From the NCBI RefSeq assembly GCF_007747215.1, contig NZ_CP036273.1:1844322-1908321 (forward strand): a stretch of DNA of 64,000 bases, written 5' to 3'. A model generated the notes under the pieces. It worked only from the letters and a program-made list of their open reading frames with translations, was not told the origin of the DNA and did no database searches. This DNA comes from Urbifossiella limnaea. Lineage in GTDB: Bacteria; Planctomycetota; Planctomycetia; Gemmatales; Gemmataceae. Below are positions 1-9,837 of the stretch, one piece after another (position 1 is the stretch's first letter; every line of letters starts with the position of its first letter). The position numbers were made by a program, and so were the translations under genes.

Positions 1-198
1 GAGAACGAGCCGGTGGTGACGGCCTACGTGAAGCTGAACCTGGACGACATGCCGGCCGAGTTCCGCATCCCCGAGCAACAGTTCGTGACCGGCCTGGAGG
101 TGCGCACCCGCGTCCGCTGCGGCGACCACGCCCTCGGCTACAGCATGTTCCACGGCGTCTGGGAGTGGTTCTACGAGAAGGTGATCTTCTGGTTCTGA
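1..198 (+). CDS. C-terminal end of an HlyD-like efflux adaptor (partial)
   Basis: Only the last 65 codons are in the window; the frame is open from the first base and ends in TGA. The visible part reads as a beta-rich segment (VTGLEVRTRVRCGDHALGYS) followed by an aromatic tail ending in WFYEKVIFWF. That layout resembles the end of the HlyD/RND-type periplasmic adaptor proteins that planctomycetes encode beside M50-HlyD export genes. The two genes downstream, an HlyD-WD40 lipoprotein and an M50-HlyD fusion, on the same strand, support one export locus. Function is inferred mainly from context, since the lipoyl/coiled-coil core lies upstream of the window. Confidence 0.55.
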   Translation, partial: ENEPVVTAYVKLNLDDMPAEFRIPEQQFVTGLEVRTRVRCGDHALGYSMFHGVWEWFYEKVIFWF

Positions 199-202
199 GT
201 CG

Positions 203-317
203 GGTGGGTTGTTGGTTGTGAGTTGTAATTTGGGTCTGCTTCGTGATCGCTTCACGTTCACCGTGAAGCTGACGATTGCGGACCAGCCCACCAAATTACA
301 ACCAACAGCAGCCCACC
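203..317. repeat. Imperfect long inverted repeat with inner hairpin
   Basis: Just after the stop codon, a stretch near 206-235 built on TTGGTTGT and TTGTAATTTGG recurs in inverted form at 287-317. Between them lies a perfect 7-bp hairpin, CTTCACG (250-256) and CGTGAAG (262-268) with a 5-nt loop. No T-tract follows. It may act as a terminator or be a mobile palindrome of the sort seen at many gene ends here. Confidence 0.6.
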
Positions 318-407
318 AGCAAATCCGCCCCACGCCCCCCGGCCGAGCGGCCGGTGCCGGGGGCACCCAGGACACGACCCTGTACCCCGTTCCCCGAGGG
401 AACCGCC

Positions 408-2447
408 ATGCGTGCCCGCTTCCTCCTCCTCGCCAGCCTCCTCGCCGTCGGCTGCGGTCGCGCCAGCCCCGACGCGGGCAAGCAGCCCGGAACCCCGGCG
501 CAGCCGGCCGACAACCCGAACGCCGACGTCGGCCCCCCGCTCTACGCGTCTAAGGCGGACGTGAAGGTGCCGCTGGAGCCGTTCACCGGCCGCGAGCCGC
601 TGATCGTCCCGAACTGCACCGTGCAGTACGAGGAGCGGCAGACGGTGTCGGCCGAGGTGGACGGCACCATCGAGCTGCTGGCCGTCCGCGACGACGGTAT
701 CCCCGCCGGCGACGTGAACCTCGTCTACCACCCGCGCGACCTGGCCGGGCTCAAGCAGGTCACGGTGAAGGGGAAGGACGGCAGGAACGAGGTGATCTAC
801 GACCCGGCGGAACTGGCCAAGCTGCCGAAGTACCGCCGGCTCAAGGAGGGCGACACGGTCAAGGCCGGGCAACTCATTACCATGCTCGACGACCAGCTCT
901 TCCAGGCTAGGAAGAAGGCCGCGATCGCGTCCGAGAAGGCCGCCGGCGAGGTCATCAAGTCGGCGAGCAAGGGCGTGGAACTGACGATGGAGAAGTTGGA
1001 CCTGACCAAGAAGGCAGAGGGCGGCACGTCGCGGGGGGACATTCTCCAGGACCAGATCACGCTGACGCGCTTCCAGGAGAACCTGGCCCAGGCGGCGCAG
1101 TCCATCGCCAAGGCCGTCTCCGAGTTGGAGGAGGCGCAGGTGATGATCCTGAAGCACCGCATCTACAGCAAGATCAACGGGAACGTGCGGGCCAAGAGCA
1201 AGCACCCCGGCGAGTTCGTGAAGGCCGGCGAGAAAATCTTGGAGATCCAGGGCACCGACCAGGTGCGGCTCGAAGGGTTCCTCGACGTGCAGTACGCCGG
1301 CCTCGTCCGCCGCGGCATGCAGGTGACCGTCGAGCCGGCCATCCCCAGCGCCCCGACCAAGACGCTGCCGCTGCACAAGGCCGCCGTCACCGGGCTGGCC
1401 GTGTCGGCCGATCCGGCCAGGCCGATCGTCGTGTCCGTCAGCGCCGACGGCACCGGCCGGGCGTGGGACGCCACCACGCCGAACGGGGCCGCGGTCAGCC
1501 TCACGCACCCGGTCGCCGTCCGCAGCGTGGCGTGCAGCCCGGCCGGCGTCCCGGCCGTGGCCGTCACCGGCGCCGACGACGGCAAGCTCCGCGTCTTCGA
1601 CGTGTCCAAGGCCGACGGCATCCCGAGCGACGGCAAGGAGCTGGACAAGGCCCACGCCGCCGCCGTGGGCGCCATCGCGTTCAGCCCGGACGGCAAGTTC
1701 CTGGCGACCGCCGCCGGCCGCGACGTGTGGGTGTGGGACGCGACCGCGTGGAAGCACCTGTACTCGCTGTCGGCGAACGAGCACCGCGACGCGGTGACGA
1801 GCCTCCAGTTCACGCCGCAGGGGACGCTCGTCACGGCGTCGCGCGACCGCAGCCTGAAGGTGTGGAAGCTCGGCACCGAGAAGGCCGCGGTGACCCGCAC
1901 CATCGACCACCGCACCGGCGCCGTGGACGTGCTCGGCGTGTCGTCGGACGGCAGCCGGGTGGTGTTCGACCACGACAAGAACCGCCTCGACCTGCTCTGC
2001 CTGGCCGACCGGCAGACGGCCGGCACGGTGCAGAACGTCGGGCCGACGGCGACGTTCGCGGCGCTGGCCGTGTTCAACCGCGACGACTCGCTGCTGCTGA
2101 CGGCCGGCGGCGAGGGCGAGCTGAAGGGCGGCATCCAGGTGTGGACGGTGCCGCCGGCCGGCGGCCGCGCCGCCGAGGCCGCCCGCCTGTTCACCCCCGG
2201 CCGCGTCGCCGTGACGGCCGCCGAGTTCAGCCCGACGGCGCAGCACAAGTTCCTCGCGGTCGGCACCGAGCGCGGCACCGTCCACCTGTGGACGGCGCCG
2301 GCGACGCGGAAGGCGTACACCGGCACGGTGGAGTACGTGGACGCCTCGGACAACCGGCAGGTGACGGTCCGCGTGATCATGGACAACCGCGAGCTGGGCC
2401 TGCTCGACCGCTCCGGCGCCACCGTTGTCATCAACCCGGGCCAGTAA
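408..2447 (+). CDS. HlyD-type adaptor lipoprotein fused to a WD40 propeller
   Basis: A 679-residue protein. The start at MRARFLLLASLLAVGCG gives a lipoprotein-like signal peptide with Cys near residue 16, and a GAGGGA ribosome site lies just upstream. The longer open frame starting at 276 runs through an inverted repeat and was rejected. Residues about 60-310 look like a periplasmic adaptor: a barrel-sandwich half, a Lys/Glu-rich helical hairpin, and the returning half near KINGNVRAKSKHPGEF. From about 320, WD40 repeats follow (for example HAAAVGAIAFSPDGKFLATA, then VWVWD, and HRDAVTSLQFTPQGTLVTAS, then LKVWK). The propeller is probably a protein-binding platform on the adaptor. The cargo is unknown. 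The M50-HlyD gene follows after 90 bases. Confidence 0.75.
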   Translation: MRARFLLLASLLAVGCGRASPDAGKQPGTPAQPADNPNADVGPPLYASKADVKVPLEPFTGREPLIVPNCTVQYEERQTVSAEVDGTIELLAVRDDGIPAGDVNLVYHPRDLAGLKQVTVKGKDGRNEVIYDPAELAKLPKYRRLKEGDTVKAGQLITMLDDQLFQARKKAAIASEKAAGEVIKSASKGVELTMEKLDLTKKAEGGTSRGDILQDQITLTRFQENLAQAAQSIAKAVSELEEAQVMILKHRIYSKINGNVRAKSKHPGEFVKAGEKILEIQGTDQVRLEGFLDVQYAGLVRRGMQVTVEPAIPSAPTKTLPLHKAAVTGLAVSADPARPIVVSVSADGTGRAWDATTPNGAAVSLTHPVAVRSVACSPAGVPAVAVTGADDGKLRVFDVSKADGIPSDGKELDKAHAAAVGAIAFSPDGKFLATAAGRDVWVWDATAWKHLYSLSANEHRDAVTSLQFTPQGTLVTASRDRSLKVWKLGTEKAAVTRTIDHRTGAVDVLGVSSDGSRVVFDHDKNRLDLLCLADRQTAGTVQNVGPTATFAALAVFNRDDSLLLTAGGEGELKGGIQVWTVPPAGGRAAEAARLFTPGRVAVTAAEFSPTAQHKFLAVGTERGTVHLWTAPATRKAYTGTVEYVDASDNRQVTVRVIMDNRELGLLDRSGATVVINPGQ

Positions 2448-2449
2448 CC

Positions 2450-2522
2450 AGGGGACACGGAGACAGGGGTCAGGTGACACAGCGGTGTCACACGGCGTCC
2501 TGTCTCCTGTTTCCCGTCCCCT
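2450..2522. repeat. Imperfect inverted repeat with 7-bp hairpin core
   Basis: The gap between the two export genes is almost entirely self-complementary. The left side (AGGGGACACGGAGACAGG from 2450) returns inverted near 2499-2522, with an insertion. In the middle is a perfect hairpin GTGACAC-AGCG-GTGTCAC (2474-2491). It lies between co-directional genes, so read-through attenuation is possible, but there is no T-tract. Confidence 0.6.
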
Positions 2523-2537
2523 GCCTCCCGAGCGACC

Positions 2538-4799
2538 ATGGACCTCACCACCAACCTCAACAACCCGGCGGAGCGGCGGAAGCAGGTCCGCCTCAAGGTC
2601 CGGCCGGACCTGCAGGTCTTCGAGCAGAAGTACGAGGGGAAGGGGTTCCACGTCGTCAAGGACCCCGTGTGCCTCCGCTACTACCGGTTCAACAAGCAGG
2701 AGTACTTCGTCTTCAGCCTGTTCGACGGCCAGCACACCATGGAGCAGGTGCGCGACCGGTTCGAGGAGGAGTTCACGCCGCAGCGGCTGGAACAACAGGA
2801 CTTGGAGAGCTTCGCCCGGCAGCTGGTGACGGCCGGGCTCGTGCAGCACGAGCAGGCGGGGGCGGGCAAGCACCTTTTCCATCGCCGCGCGAAGCAGCGC
2901 CGCATGAAGCGGCTGGCGACGGTCACCAACATCCTGTACATGAAGATTCCGGTCTTCGACCCGGACCGCATCCTGGTGTGGATGCACAAGTACCTGTGGT
3001 GGATCTTCACCACCGCGTTCTTCGCCGTGAGCGTGCTGTTCATGCTCTCGGCGGTGCTGCACGTGACGCTGCACTTCAACACGTTCTACGCCAAGCTCCC
3101 GGCGTACCAGGAGTTCTTCACCTGGAACTCCGTGCTGTACATGTGGCTGTCCCTCGGCGCGGTGAAGATCATCCACGAGTTCGGGCACGGGCTGTCGTGT
3201 AAAGCCTTCGGCGGCGAGAGCCACGAGATGGGCGTCTTGCTCATGTGCCTCAGCCCGGCGCTGTACTGCAACGTCACCGACGCCTGGACGCTGGCCGACA
3301 AGTGGAAGCGGATCATCATCAGCTTCGCCGGCATTTACGTGGAGCTGGTGATCGCCGCGGCCGCGACGTTCGTGTGGTGGTACACGCCGGCGTACCCGTT
3401 CGTGAACAACGTGGCGCTGGCCTTGATGGTGCTGTGTTCGGTGTCCACGGTGGTGTTCAACGCCAACCCGCTGATGCGGTTCGACGGGTACTACATCCTG
3501 GCCGACTGGCTGGAAATCCCGAACCTCCGCGAGAAGGCCAACCGCTACCTGAACAACCTGTTCCTGGAAAAGTGCCTGGGCGTCGAGGTGCCGCCGGAGG
3601 CGTACATGGCCCCGAGCCGCAAGATCCTGTTCGTCACCTACGCGGTCGTGAGCTGGGTGTACCGCTGGGTGGTGACGTTCAGCATCCTGTGGTTCCTGGC
3701 CGACCTGCTCGGGCCGAAGCTCAAGATCCTCAGCCAGATGCTGGCGGTGATGTCGCTGCTGTCCATCTTCGTCTGGCCGACGTACCGGGTCGTGAAAAAC
3801 ATCAGTCAACGGGGGCGACTGCCGGACATGAAAGCGCCACGCGTCTACGTCACGATCGCCGTGTTCAGCGCCCTGCTCGCCGCGTTCTTCTTCGTGCCGC
3901 TGCCGGTCAGCCGGGTCCACGAGACCGGCCTGTTGAGCATCGACCCGGGCCACGCCGAGGCCGTTCTCCTGCCCGAGCCGGCGCGGCTTGTGCGCGCCGA
4001 GCCCGGCGCCCGCCCCGGCCGGCAGGTCCGCACCGGCGACCTGCTCGCCACCTTCCAGAGCGAGCAGCTGGAGGTCGAGCTGGCGGCCGCGGTCAGCGAC
4101 CAGTCCGAACAGCGGCGGACGTTCGAGGACCTGACCCGCGCCGTCTCCGAGCACCGCGGGCGGATCGACGACGACTCCCTGAAGGGCTACGAGCAGCAGG
4201 CCCGCGACGCCGAGGAAAAGGCGCGCACGGCCGGCGAGCGGGTGGCCCTGCTGGCCCGCCGGCAGAAGCGGCTGGCCGAGATCCGGGCGCCGCGCGACGG
4301 CATGGTCGCCACCGCCCCGAAGGCCGACGAGGCCGGCAAGCTGTTCGACCGCGGGTACAACGAGAACCAGCCGGTGTTCCTGGTCGGCGACCCGACGAAG
4401 CTCGTGCTGCGGGTGCCGGTGACGCCGCAGGAGTACCGCGTCCTGAAGGAAGACTTGCCGGCGCGCGGCGAGCTGGACGTGACGCTCTACGTGCAGGGCC
4501 GCAGCGACCGCGAGTTCCACGGCAAGGTGCGGCGACTCCCCGACCAGAACGCGGCGTCGGTGCCGATCCAGCTGACGCAGCGCGGCGGCGGCCCGCTGGC
4601 GGTGAAGCCCGACGCCGACCCGAACGTGCTGGTGCCGCTCGCGCAGACTTACCTGGTGGAGGTCGAGCTGACCGACCCGGACGGCTCGCTGAAGCCGGGC
4701 CAGCTGGCGTCGGCGAAAGTCCACGCGAAGTGGCGGAGTGGCGCGTGGTGGGTGGGCAAGACGCTGGCGAACGCCCTCGACATCGGGCTGTTCCGCTGA
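2538..4799 (+). CDS. PqqD-like / M50 site-2 protease / HlyD fusion protein
   Basis: A 753-residue membrane protein with three parts. Residues 1-110 resemble a PqqD-like winged-helix domain (LFDGQHTMEQV, then a helical segment). Residues about 140-440 hold several membrane segments with the zinc-protease motif HEFGH (H213, E214, H217) and NPLMRFDGYY, whose D316 is the third ligand of site-2 proteases. Residues about 450-750 form an HlyD-like adaptor with a helical hairpin and a return strand near RAPRDGMVATAP. In planctomycetes such fusions sit in type-1-like export or peptide maturation loci. With the adaptor-WD40 lipoprotein just upstream it probably forms an envelope export or proteolysis machine. 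No ABC ATPase is visible. The catalytic residues are intact. Confidence 0.85.
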   Translation: MDLTTNLNNPAERRKQVRLKVRPDLQVFEQKYEGKGFHVVKDPVCLRYYRFNKQEYFVFSLFDGQHTMEQVRDRFEEEFTPQRLEQQDLESFARQLVTAGLVQHEQAGAGKHLFHRRAKQRRMKRLATVTNILYMKIPVFDPDRILVWMHKYLWWIFTTAFFAVSVLFMLSAVLHVTLHFNTFYAKLPAYQEFFTWNSVLYMWLSLGAVKIIHEFGHGLSCKAFGGESHEMGVLLMCLSPALYCNVTDAWTLADKWKRIIISFAGIYVELVIAAAATFVWWYTPAYPFVNNVALALMVLCSVSTVVFNANPLMRFDGYYILADWLEIPNLREKANRYLNNLFLEKCLGVEVPPEAYMAPSRKILFVTYAVVSWVYRWVVTFSILWFLADLLGPKLKILSQMLAVMSLLSIFVWPTYRVVKNISQRGRLPDMKAPRVYVTIAVFSALLAAFFFVPLPVSRVHETGLLSIDPGHAEAVLLPEPARLVRAEPGARPGRQVRTGDLLATFQSEQLEVELAAAVSDQSEQRRTFEDLTRAVSEHRGRIDDDSLKGYEQQARDAEEKARTAGERVALLARRQKRLAEIRAPRDGMVATAPKADEAGKLFDRGYNENQPVFLVGDPTKLVLRVPVTPQEYRVLKEDLPARGELDVTLYVQGRSDREFHGKVRRLPDQNAASVPIQLTQRGGGPLAVKPDADPNVLVPLAQTYLVEVELTDPDGSLKPGQLASAKVHAKWRSGAWWVGKTLANALDIGLFR

Positions 4800-4810
4800 C
4801 CGAAACCGAC

Positions 4811-4836
4811 AAAGCCCGGGGGCGGCCCCGGGCTTT
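4811..4836. terminator. GC-rich hairpin between convergent genes
   Basis: A perfect 11-bp stem, AAAGCCCGGGG and CCCCGGGCTTT, with loop GCGG, and partial outer pairing AACCG/CGGTT. It sits 12 bases after the stop of the M50 gene and before the convergent yacG stop, and can serve both strands. No clear T-tract follows, but position and stem strength fit a terminator. Confidence 0.7.
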
Positions 4837-4872
4837 GCGGTTGGTATTCTCAGCGGCCGCGGGCCGGCCGGA

Positions 4873-5070
4873 TCAGCGGGGGTCGTCCGCGTCGCCGGGG
4901 GTGGAGCGGTCGTCGGCGTCGGCACTGGGGCCGGCGACGCGATACCCCTCCCCGAGCCAGCGGCCGAGATCGACGAGCCGGCACCGGCGCGAGCAGAACG
5001 GGTAGTCCGGGTAGTCCTTACGGTTCCCCGGCATCGCCGCGTCGCAGATCGGACACCGCACCTTATCCAT
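4873..5070 (-). CDS. yacG: DNA gyrase inhibitor YacG-like zinc protein
   Basis: 65 residues from ATG. The in-frame upstream Met was rejected because MDKVRCPICDAAM matches the usual YacG start. Four cysteines form the zinc site (C6, C9, C26, C30: CPIC and CSRRC), followed by RLVDLGRWL, the signature end of the family's zinc finger. YacG proteins bind GyrB and reduce gyrase activity in E. coli; the role here is inferred. The start overlaps the end of the upstream membrane protein gene by 8 bases, so the two are probably co-translated. The acidic tail (ADADDRSTPGDADD) is typical of the family. Confidence 0.9.
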   Translation of the reverse strand: MDKVRCPICDAAMPGNRKDYPDYPFCSRRCRLVDLGRWLGEGYRVAGPSADADDRSTPGDADDPR

Positions 5071-5503
5071 CGGCCCCTCCCGACCCCGACATCGGGAATT
5101 CCCCACGCGCCCGCCACAACGCCACCACTCCCGCCGCGGCGAGCAGGTGAATCGCCATCCCGAACAGGTCGATGGCGAAGTGTTTGGCCGCGCCGTTCGG
5201 GTCCGCGTCCGGCCCGTGCAGGTTCAGGTACGAGACGCGGATGACGGTCAGAGCTGCGGCGGTCAGCCCGCACACCATCCCGACCGGTGCGAGGCCGTGC
5301 TTCGCGCAACTGCCCGCCCACAACCGGGGCACGAGCACAAGGTGGTTCAGGAACGCCGCAGCGGCGTAGACGGCGACGAGCGCCGTGGTGACGATCCGCG
5401 CCAGGGTGAAAGTCGGCTGGTGGTCGTGGGTGAGGGCGGGCCAGAACGCCCACACCCCGACCCACGCGACCGCCGACCAAGCGAGCGCGGCCCGCCGCGT
5501 CAC
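5063..5503 (-). CDS. Four-helix membrane protein of unknown function
   Basis: A 146-residue protein with a GTG start and four hydrophobic stretches at about residues 7-26, 32-59, 70-93 and 106-130, so a small integral membrane protein. No family was recognised and no catalytic motif stands out. It lies between the FmdB-type gene (19-base gap) and yacG (8-base overlap) on the minus strand, at the distal end of the chaperone cluster, and is probably transcribed with them. Confidence 0.7.
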   Translation of the reverse strand: MTRRAALAWSAVAWVGVWAFWPALTHDHQPTFTLARIVTTALVAVYAAAAFLNHLVLVPRLWAGSCAKHGLAPVGMVCGLTAAALTVIRVSYLNLHGPDADPNGAAKHFAIDLFGMAIHLLAAAGVVALWRARGEFPMSGSGGADG

Positions 5504-5522
5504 GCCGTGCCCTCGGGGGTGG

Positions 5523-5855
5523 TCACGCCTTCTTCTTCGCCCCGTCGGCCTTCTTCGCGCCGCCGGAGTCGGCTTTCGCCGCCGGCGCCGCCTCGGTCTT
5601 GGTTTCGGTCTTCGTCTCGGCGGGCTTCGACTCCGCCGCCGGCGCGTCGTCGGCCGGCTTCTTCTGGCCGCCGCGGCCGTAGTCCGTCTCGTAGAATCCG
5701 GAGCCCTTGAAGATGATGGCCCCGCCGCCGCCGAACAGGCGCTCGAGCTTGTTCTTTTTGCACGCCGGGCACTTCGTCAGCACCGGGGCGCTGAACGACT
5801 GCAACTCTTCGAACGTGTGGCCGCAGCCGTGGCACTTGTAGTCGTAGGTGGGCAT
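5523..5855 (-). CDS. FmdB-family zinc ribbon protein
   Basis: 110 residues starting MPTYDYKCHGCGHTFE, the classic FmdB/CxxC zinc-ribbon opening, with cysteine pairs C8/C11 and C29/C32. After ERLFGGGGAIIFKGSGFYETDY, which is conserved in the family, comes a tail of about 45 residues rich in Ala, Lys and Glu that is low complexity and probably disordered. FmdB proteins are putative regulators of unclear function. The gene starts 2 bases after the grpE stop, suggesting translational coupling with the chaperone genes. Confidence 0.9.
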   Translation of the reverse strand: MPTYDYKCHGCGHTFEELQSFSAPVLTKCPACKKNKLERLFGGGGAIIFKGSGFYETDYGRGGQKKPADDAPAAESKPAETKTETKTEAAPAAKADSGGAKKADGAKKKA

Positions 5856-5857
5856 GT

Positions 5858-6391
5858 TTACTCGCTGCTCCCGCCGGCGGGCGGCTGCGCCGCCACCACC
5901 ACCATCGCCGGGCGGAGCACCTTGTCGTGGAGGGTGAAGCCGGTGCCGACCACCTGGGTAACGGCCCCCGGCTCGAAGTCGTTGGTCGGCTGCTGCGACA
6001 CCGCCTGGTGGACGTTCGGGTCGAACGCGGTGCCCGCGGCGGCCTCGATCCGCGCCACGCCGTAGCGCTTCAGCACGTCGAGGAACTGGCTCGCCGTGAC
6101 CGACACGCCGACCGCCAGCGGGCCGGTGTCGCCGGCGGCCTTCGCGGCGGCCGACGCGCGCTCCAGGTTGTCGAGTGCGCCGAGCAGGTCGCGGATGAGC
6201 CCCTCGGCGGCGAACTTCCGCTGGGCGTCGGCGTCGCGGAGCATCCGCTTGCGGGCGTTCTCGAAGTCGGCCAGCCGCAGCTTGTAGTTCGCCACCTCGT
6301 CCTCGGCCGCGGCGAGCTTCGCGCGCACGGCGTCGAACTCGGCGAACGGGACGGCGTCGACAGGGATGCGGTCGTCGGGCAGGTCGGCCAT
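5858..6391 (-). CDS. grpE: GrpE nucleotide exchange factor
   Basis: 177 residues, short for GrpE. A coiled-coil N-terminal half (ANYKLRLADFENARKRMLRD) is followed by the beta-domain signature GVARIEAAAGTAFDPNVHQA and then VGTGFTLHDKVLRPAMVVVA. GrpE releases ADP from DnaK and acts as a thermosensor. It lies 16 bases downstream of dnaJ; no dnaK is in this cluster. The N-terminal extension seen in many homologues is missing, leaving only about 15 residues before the helix. Confidence 0.95.
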   Translation of the reverse strand: MADLPDDRIPVDAVPFAEFDAVRAKLAAAEDEVANYKLRLADFENARKRMLRDADAQRKFAAEGLIRDLLGALDNLERASAAAKAAGDTGPLAVGVSVTASQFLDVLKRYGVARIEAAAGTAFDPNVHQAVSQQPTNDFEPGAVTQVVGTGFTLHDKVLRPAMVVVAAQPPAGGSSE

Positions 6392-6407
6392 CGGCGGGGT
6401 CCTGTTA

Positions 6408-7544
6408 CTACTTCTCGTCCGTGGTTGGAGGGGCGTCGCCGCCCAGAAGGTCCTTCAGTTTCCCGAAGAACCCCTTGCGCGGGCCGCTCACGCTCGTCTT
6501 CGTCGTCTCGGCCAGCTTCCGCAGCAGTTCCTCCTGCTCGGGCGTGAGGCTGGTCGGCGTCTCGACCACCACCTGCACCAGGAGGTCGCCCTTGCGGCCG
6601 CCGCGGGGGTTGGGCATGCCGTGGCCGAAGACGCGGAACACCTCGTGCGTCTGCGTGCCGCGGGCCAGGTCGTGGACGACCTTCTGGCCGGTGAGCGTGG
6701 TGATTTCGATCGGCCCGCCGAGCGCGGCCTGCGAGAACGACACCGGCCACTGGCACACCAGGTTGTGCCCGTCGCGGTGGAAGAACTTGTGGTCGCGGAC
6801 GCGGATGACGAACTCCAGGTCGCCGCGCGGGGCGCCCGGGTCGCCGGCGTCACCCTCGCCGGCGTAGCGGATGCGGTTGCCGGTATCGACGCCGGCGGGA
6901 ATCTCGACGTCGAGCGTCCGCCGGGCCTCGACCCGGCCGCGGCCGCGGCACCCGCCGCACGGGTCGGTCACGACCTGCCCGCGCCCCTCGCACGCCCGGC
7001 ACGTCTGCTGGACGGAGATGAACCCCTGGTTGAGCAGCACCGCCCCCTGGCCGCCGCAGCGCTTGCAGGTCGCCGGCTTCGTGCCGGCCTTCGCCCCGCT
7101 GCCATTGCAGGGGGCGCAGAACTCCTCGCGGGAAACCGTCTGCGACTTCGTGACGCCGGTGGCGGCCTCGACCAGGTCGATGTCGATGACGGTCTGTAGG
7201 TCGCGCCCGGGGCGGGGCCCGCCGCGCTGCCGGCGCCCGCCGCCGCCGCCGCCGAACAAGCCGCCGAACAGGTCGCCGAACAGGTCGCCGAGGTCGACGC
7301 CTTGCCCGCCCCCGCCGCCCTGCAGGCCGGCGTGGCCGTGGCGGTCGTAGACGGCGCGCTTCTGCGGGTCGCGCAGCACCTCGTAGGCCTCGGTCACTTC
7401 CTTGAAGCGGACCTCGGCCTCGGCGTCCCCGACGTTCCGGTCGGGGTGGTGCTGCATCGCCAGCTTCCGGTACGACTTGGTGATCTCCACCTCGGTCGCC
7501 GTCCGGGTGACGCTCAGCACCTCGTAGTAGTCGCGCTTCGCCAT
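6408..7544 (-). CDS. dnaJ: DnaJ (Hsp40) co-chaperone
   Basis: 378 residues, the usual length. The J domain has HPD at residues 33-35 (MQHHPDRN). A Gly-rich linker follows (GGGGGGRRQRGG), then four zinc motifs of the form CxxCxGxG (CAPCNGSG, CKRCGGQG, CRACEGRG, CGGCRGRG) and the C-terminal substrate-binding domains. It stimulates DnaK ATPase and delivers substrates. It is transcribed in the order groEL-groES-groEL-dnaJ-grpE. A 22-bp palindrome in the 134-base gap separates it from the second groEL. Confidence 0.96.
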   Translation of the reverse strand: MAKRDYYEVLSVTRTATEVEITKSYRKLAMQHHPDRNVGDAEAEVRFKEVTEAYEVLRDPQKRAVYDRHGHAGLQGGGGGQGVDLGDLFGDLFGGLFGGGGGGRRQRGGPRPGRDLQTVIDIDLVEAATGVTKSQTVSREEFCAPCNGSGAKAGTKPATCKRCGGQGAVLLNQGFISVQQTCRACEGRGQVVTDPCGGCRGRGRVEARRTLDVEIPAGVDTGNRIRYAGEGDAGDPGAPRGDLEFVIRVRDHKFFHRDGHNLVCQWPVSFSQAALGGPIEITTLTGQKVVHDLARGTQTHEVFRVFGHGMPNPRGGRKGDLLVQVVVETPTSLTPEQEELLRKLAETTKTSVSGPRKGFFGKLKDLLGGDAPPTTDEK

Positions 7545-7606
7545 CGGATCAGAGTTGCCAGTGGACAGGGGCCGGTGGCCAGTCGAAACACCCTTGCATC
7601 ATATGA

Positions 7607-7664
7607 GCAGTGGGCAGTGGGCGGTGAATCCGGTTGCCCGTCTTCACCGCCCACTGCCCACTGC
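7607..7664. repeat. Perfect 22-bp inverted repeat, 14-nt loop
   Basis: Arms 7607-7628 and 7643-7664 are exactly complementary and are built from repeated GCAGTGG-type units (GCAGTGGGCAGTGGGCGG, then TGAA). It lies between groEL and dnaJ on the minus strand, so it could end or attenuate transcription after groEL or protect the mRNA 3' end. A looser CCAGTGG-type stretch lies next to it near 7558-7585. Confidence 0.8.
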
Positions 7665-7678
7665 CCCCTGCCCACGAC

Positions 7679-9310
<1,632 letters not shown>

Positions 9311-9316
9311 TTGATT

Positions 9317-9443
9317 AGTTCCGAGTTTCGAGTTTGAAGTTTCGAGTTTGGAGGCGCCGAGTTCCGAGCCGGGTCGGCATCACCGCCCCGCGGTTCACCT
9401 CGCGGGGCGGGAACTCGAAACCCGAAACTCGGAACTCGAAACT
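9317..9443. repeat. Long imperfect inverted repeat with inner 10-bp hairpin
   Basis: Outer arms 9317-9349 and 9411-9443 pair with 6 mismatches in 33. Both are tandem variants of the unit CGAGTTTC/GAAACTCG. Inside is a perfect 10-bp hairpin CCGCCCCGCG (9383-9392) and CGCGGGGCGG (9401-9410). It fills the groES-groEL gap, and the right arm reaches the groES stop codon. Confidence 0.75.
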
Positions 9444-9753
9444 ACTTCACCAGCTTGGCGAGGATGTCGCTCTCGCGCAGGATCTTCAGCTCCTTGCTGC
9501 TGACCTCCACGTCCGAGCCGCTGTACTTGCCGTAGATCACAGTGTCGCCGACCTTCACGCCGACGGCCGTCCGCACGCCCTTGTCGGACAGCTTGCCGGG
9601 GCCGACGGCCACGACCTTGCCCTGCTGCGGCTTCTGCTTGGCGGTGTCCGGCAGCAGGATGCCGCCGGCGGTCTTCTCCTCGGCGTCGGTCGGCTCCACC
9701 ACGACGCGGTCGTCGAGCGGGCGGAGGCTCAGGGGGGCGTCCTTCTTGGCCAT
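9442..9753 (-). CDS. groES: GroES co-chaperonin
   Basis: 103 residues from the ATG at MAKKDAPLSLRPLDDRVVVE. A GTG four codons earlier is possible, but its second codon supplies the GGAG ribosome site for the ATG, so the ATG is preferred. The mobile-loop region (EEKTAGGILLPDTA) and roof (VGPGKL) are present, and the C-terminal strand GSDVEVSSKELKILRESDIL is slightly variant. GroES caps GroEL rings. It is the only groES seen here and is flanked by two groEL genes, so it may serve both. Confidence 0.96.
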   Translation of the reverse strand: MAKKDAPLSLRPLDDRVVVEPTDAEEKTAGGILLPDTAKQKPQQGKVVAVGPGKLSDKGVRTAVGVKVGDTVIYGKYSGSDVEVSSKELKILRESDILAKLVK

Positions 9754-9802
9754 CGGGGGCTCCACGTATCTGAGAGTGAGGGTGTGTGTGTTCGTGTGAG
9801 AA

Positions 9803-9826
9803 GCCCACCCGCAGCGGCGGGTGGGC
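9803..9826. terminator. 10-bp hairpin between groEL and groES
   Basis: GCCCACCCGC-AGCG-GCGGGTGGGC is a perfect stem with a tetraloop, 12 bases beyond the groEL stop on the minus strand and without a T-tract. It may lower read-through into groES or stabilise the groEL message. Its AAGCCCACCCG core resembles the palindromes at 15401 and 17672. Confidence 0.65.
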
Positions 9827-9837
9827 CGAGTACCGCG

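Noticed and set aside
258-5480. Very long open frame (1740 codons) on the minus strand
   Set aside because: It lies opposite the HlyD-WD40 and M50-HlyD genes and has arginine- and histidine-rich composition typical of antisense shadows in high-GC DNA.
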